A stretch of 64,000 nt of DNA from Patiria pectinifera. Its lineage: Eukaryota; Echinodermata; Asteroidea; Valvatida; Asterinidae. Under the pieces are notes generated by a model, which saw only the letters and a list, made by a program, of their open reading frames with translations, was not told the origin of the DNA and did no database searches. Below, piece after piece: positions 30,201 through 36,200 of this stretch; within the stretch, counting starts at the first letter, position 1; each line of letters begins with the position of its first letter. Position numbers and translations under genes: made by a program. Location of the stretch: the NCBI GenBank assembly GCA_029964075.1, contig CM057142.1, forward strand, positions 37,946,392-38,010,391, given 5' to 3'.

Positions 30201-33200
30201 CAATGCCATTTGTGTTATTGTAATTAGACATTCCAACATGAAGTTACGCCTTTTCATAGTTGAAATATTTGATATAACAGTGGCTGTTCACACCAAGTAA
30301 AGGCTTTTACACTTGAAAGATTTCAATTACTGTTTCAAGTCATATTACCAACAAAAAAGGACTGTAAATTTGAAGGGGGAAAAAAAAGGGGGAAAAAACA
30401 CTTTTACTCCTCATTTCTATTGGTTTATTTATCATTACAGCCTACGCCTTGTTCTATCTGATTTCACATGTACAAGTCCGATTTGTCACTTGCTTTTGCT
30501 CTACAGTATGTCAAGATACTCCTTTTCCTTAACCTTAACCCCTGTGAGTTTCATTTAATTTCAGTCACGCATCACTGCACCATGGTCACTTGATCACAAT
30601 AACATTTTGGGCACTGTGGCCAAGTTCCATGCCTTAATCGATTTCAGTCCTGTGTTATGTAAGCTGTGAAAAATCCTGCATGTCGTGAAAAAAGGCTAAT
30701 GTGTTTGGGAATTGGAATAATTAACCCTTGAGCATTAAACTGAGGTCTTGCCATGATGACTGATAGCCAGGCAAAATGATTCCAATCCCCAACCGCAGCC
30801 CGTTTATAAACATCCTGGCAAAAATCATGTGCAGCGGACGCGCGCACGCGTTTGCGTTGTTTGCGCAGAGCAAAAAGAAACCCTCATTCACTGATTGTGT
30901 GTTTCGGTTTTAGGCGTATCAGCTTTGATAATGCACCAGACTAGAATAGAAAACGCAGATACGCAAATAGCCGTACACAATTTTGATATTGCCATAAGTT
31001 TGTGCACAAACATGGATGCGCCGGGCAGGCATCACTTTGAACATGAGGCAGCGCTCTAGTAATTTAATCGGAAAGATTTCCATATAAGACGTTCACTCAA
31101 CACCCTGTGTACAAACCCTATGAGAGTGGGCTGAAGAAAATGCTTGTATTTTCTCACTGCTCAAATTGACTTTGATGACATGAAATTGCTATCTGGGGGC
31201 TTGTTAGTCAATACAGAGGAAAATTAGTGAACTTCTTATATGGAAATCTTTCCATTTAATCTAGCTCTATGATACAAGCATAACATGAAGTATGCATGCA
31301 GTCAGGTTAGCATGCACACACTAATTCTAGACTGTTCTATCAAGCTTACCTTAGTGAAGGCATTGTTGCCTTCTCTGCTCCCTCGTCCCACATTGATTTC
31401 CCTCACAGCATGTCCAAGACTCTTGAAATTATATCTGGAAACCCAAACAATAACTCAGAATGAATTGAGCGATTACTCAATCCCCGGAATTTTATAAAGA
31501 ATCAAGCAAATCATACGGAACACATCATCAGAAAAAAAGGCTCCCTCACAATGTATGATTTCTAAAATGTATGATTATGTAATAGATCAGTGTTAAAACC
31601 AAAGTGTCTATGGTATAAATTTGCATGAGTCTTTAAATCGTCTGGGAGTATCATAGAGAAATGTTATCTTTGTTCCATGTTTAACCCTAACCCTACCAAA
31701 TCCATCAAAATCCATCCCCCATTTGGGGGGATTTTGGCAGATAAGCCATGTGTGCCATGTCCATCAAAATTCACCAGCACCAGTGGTGGATTGCAACGGA
31801 TTTGGTCCTGCAGCATTTTGTAAAGCAGAGTGGGTGATGGATTTTAATGGACGTGGTCTTCTACACAGTAAAACTAAGTAGGGAGATAGGGTTAACCCTA
31901 ACCCCCCAGGGTATGTTTGCTAGAACCCTGCCAAACGTAGCAACATGCAACACTTGGCTTAAAGTGACAAGCCTGCCAAATGTAGCAAGATCCATCAGGG
32001 AAAAAGTCTCAAAGGCCACACTGCCTCAGAGTCGGTGGTCACCACACGCAGCAGCATACAACTGTGGCATTGTTCAATGGGACTAGCTCTCATTGTTTCA
32101 GAGCTGGCCATTCATGCACTGGTGTTGGTAGCTGAATGCATCAAAGTGCACCAGTTCTTTTCCACCCGATGCACTGTGTTGCGTCTGGCAGGGTCAGGAT
32201 TAAAACAGTTCTTCTGACTGCATCAAGTATGATTTGAAGCACTATGTATGGTGAAATAGTTACAAGAATTGGTGCTGAGAAACTTTACTCAGCCTTCTGG
32301 ACTGATTTCAGACTTTCTTTTCCCTCAAGACTTCCTTTGGTAGCAAAACAAACAAACTTTAAAATGAAAATGCAAGGAAAACATGGAATGAATTTGAATA
32401 GCTTTGCTCTGCACAATACCTTCCAGTTTGTTGGTGCTGCATGATGACTTGGGGCAGTTGAGCTCTCTCTTTGGTGCTGTCAATCTCCGGGATAAGGAGC
32501 TTCAAGGCTGCCTGGTTGTCTACCCTGACAGCGTAGTGCAGGGCACTCAGCGGGACGCTGGCACTCCGCTGAACCAGGACTGAGGCTATGTCTTTGTTGT
32601 CAACCAGTTTCTTGAGGAGGCTCATGTCGTTGGTCAGCACGGCGCGGATGCTGCGCTTGCACTGGACAAACTTGGACACCTCGGGAATCTCAGACTCATT
32701 CCTAGGTTTGACAAGCACATGTAGGGGGAACAAAAGCAGAACAATGGTCAAGACATAATCTATAAGGGATGTAATTTCACCAAGCTGTTTGTGAAAAGTT
32801 GTTACCTTAATGCAGAAAACATTTGATCAGTAAAAGCCAGTCGCCACACTTATTCAAGAAAAAAGTGAAAAACTATTTTGTTAAATATTACTCTTTATTT
32901 CCAGAGAACAGTCAATTGACTGATCGTTTGAAATCACCTACATTTCTTGATTTCTTCTAAATGACGGCAAGCCAGAGGGAATAATTTCAACGTGTGTTTA
33001 GTGCCAGTACGATCTTTAACCCTAACCTTCCCATCTCCGTCAAAATCCATCCCCCATTTGGGGAGATTTCGGTAGGCAAGCCATGAGTACCAAGTCCATC
33101 AAAATCCACCCACAGCAGTGGTGGATTTGCGGTGGGTCTTTGGTGGATTTGGTCCAAAAGCAATATGTGAAGTTATGTCAGTGATTGATTTTGGCGGACT

Positions 33201-36200
33201 TGGTACTGTTCTTAGGAAAAACCAGTAGGGAGTTTAGGGTTAATCCAAATAATTAATCGATAGGTTACTTTGGGATGTGCCTTTAATATCAAGTGACATG
33301 GTATATTTTGTTTGTAATTGATTTTTTTTAATTTCTGAATGTTTGTATCATGTATTCAAATCATGGTTGTTCAAAACACCAAACCTGTATGCTCAAGTGA
33401 ATCACAATAAAAACAGGTGAGTGCAAAGACCCTGCAGGGATTTGAAAGAGATTTATTCAGAGCATTATTCAGAGGGACATTTAAAATTAAAAACAGGCCT
33501 CGTTACTTTGGTAAGGCAGTAGCGAGCATGGGTCAAAGGGTATACAGAATGGCGAGTTTTTTAACAACTTCCGAATACTGCAGACTGAAGAACAGATTTC
33601 TCACTCTTCATTGAAGCTTGCCCTTAAAATGACTCACTTGACTTCAAACATTGGGTCCTTGGCCATCACCTCAATGTTGGTGTTGGGAGTCAGTTTGTCG
33701 TTGGGATGCAGCTTCACTTTAGGCTTTTTCTCTTTCTTGGGTTTCTCCTTCTTCACTTTCTTCTTCTTGGCCTTGGTTTTGGTGGCCTTCTTGTCCTTGC
33801 TGGCCAGTGGCTTGCGTCCTGACTTGGCAGTTTTGGCAGTGGTTTTGCCCTTGGTGCTCTTCGCCTTTGCAGTGATTTTCTTGGCCACTGAAAGAGCAGA
33901 TTGTGAATAAAATACAACTCACTGATCGACTCCCACTGCCTGAAAAGTTGGCCTGTCATATTTAACAGTGATACCCTTATTATAAGATAGAATGTGATAC
34001 CCTTCTCTTGTACAAAATTTACACGGCGAGAAACCTCGCTGTCAATAATCCCCTATGGTGCAGGAAACCGATTCACATTATTGTACATTTGAAGTTAAAA
34101 AAAAAACTTTCTGGTGGATTAGGAAGGATCTGAAAGGGTATGGACAATTAATGACCAGAGTGTTGTCACGTTATCTCAAGTCAATCACAAGTCATCATAA
34201 GCCACCAAAAGTCATCACAAGTCATCACAGGTCATCTCACGTCAATCAAAAGTTATTCTCAAGTCAATAACAAGTCATCACACGTCCATCGCAAGTCATC
34301 TCAAGTCAATCTTAAGTCAATCTCAAGTCAATCAAAAGTCAATCACAAGTCATGACATGTCAATCACAAGTAATCATAAGCCATCACAAGTCATCTGACT
34401 GGAAAATGTCGCTCAGTCTCAAGTAAAATCAAAGCTACAGCCAAACGATCTACATTTCGTTGTCGCTGTTCACATATATTGTACATAATGCTTCTGCTCA
34501 ACTTGTGATTTGACTTTTATTACTGTGCTGCAAATTAAAAAAAAAATTAACTGACTGACCTTTCTTGGTTGCCATTTTGGTCGTGACTGTGGCCTTGGGC
34601 CTGCCTCGTCCTTTCTGCTTGCCGGCTGGTTTAGGACTGTCTGATTTCGTTTTAGGCTTGGCTTTGGGCTTTTTTGCGGGTGATTTCTTGACCTTTGGAT
34701 TAGTCCTGGTTTGGGTTGAGGTGGATGGTTTATCTGCATCATCTTGGTCTTCATCTGTGTCTTCATCGTCCTCATCCTCATAATCATCGTCGTCATCGTC
34801 GTCTTCTTTCAGTTCCTTCATCTCACGGAATCGAGGACCTACAGGAATATATAAAATTGAATACTGTCAGAACAAGGCCCTGTAATGGCATAACATGTTG
34901 CTTCCCTGATACAATTTTATCTCATAACCGATTTTTAATATAAAACCTTGTGGACGATAAGTACATCAGGCAAATTAATTTTTTTCACTACATATGTAGT
35001 GTTTCCCGGTTGCATAAAAGACTGACTCAAGCTACAGAAAAACACAGATTACAATAAGTAGTGTTTCCTGGTTGCATTTTTCATCAAGCTTTCATGGATC
35101 AAAAAGACTGACTCAAGCTACAGAAAAACACAGATTACAATAAGTAGTGTTTCCCGGTTGCATTTTTCATCAAGCTTTCATGGATCAAAAAGACTGACTC
35201 AAGCTACAGAAAAACACAGATTACAATAAGTCAATCTGAAGCAGAAATCCCAGCAACATAAGTTTAGCATGTTTGAGGCTATTAACTTTAAAGATGAACA
35301 ACCCACTGACCCTTGTCATTGTCCAGCATTCCATTCTCCTTCTTGATAGCCAATCCCAGGATCTGATCTACTCGGGCAATCTCACTGCGCGGCAGTGACA
35401 GTAGCCCACCAGCCTGCCTGTTCATGACCACATCGGTCAGAACGCTATCAATGTCGATGGTGTCACGGTACGACATCTCATAGGTCCCCGGCAACGTGCG
35501 CAGCTCTAGCCAAAGAATCTTAAACATCTTGGTGGTTTGGTAGACATTCTGGGCAGTCTTGCAGACGAAGAATTTCCCTGGGGGATAACAAGGGGATGAT
35601 TTTAGAAAATGCTGTCCATGGGAATAAAAACTTATTGTGAGGCGTTCTGGCAAATAAAGACGGAACTGGGCACAGGCCGTAGTGAAGAAAAAGGAAGAAA
35701 AAAAAAGGAAAAAAAACCAACTGGGGTGAATTTTTTCCAATTTTCAGATTTATTGATATTTGTAATCATTGATATGTCTACTACACATCGTTTAATGAAT
35801 TAGTATAAATATTGTAGAATAAATCTTTCATTTTCATGATTACCAAACTTGAAACTCAATATTTTACTTTTTTCAACGTCAATAAATGCGACCTTTAGAC
35901 AGCCATAACTTGTCAACGGAATGCCCCACAATGTCTCACAAATCACCTAAGCTTTTGGTTTTTTTCCTCAATGAAGTAAATGATACTCTTCGGGATGTCA
36001 TGAACATGTGGGGTGCTGTGGTCCAATGGTTACGGTGTTGGACTCGTGTGCGGTGGTACACGGGTTCGAATCCTGACCGTGGGAACATGGTGCTTGCGCT
36101 CCTGAGCAAGGCGCTTTACCATTATTGCTTCGTCCTTCGGATGGGACGTGAAGCCATAGGTCCCGTGTGTTGTGTAATGCACGTTAAAGAACCCAGTAAC

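Noticed and set aside
31681-31895. Interstitial telomere repeat (TTAACCCTAACCC)
   Set aside because: Only one or two units, present at both ends in inverted orientation with TTAA; better explained as transposon ends.
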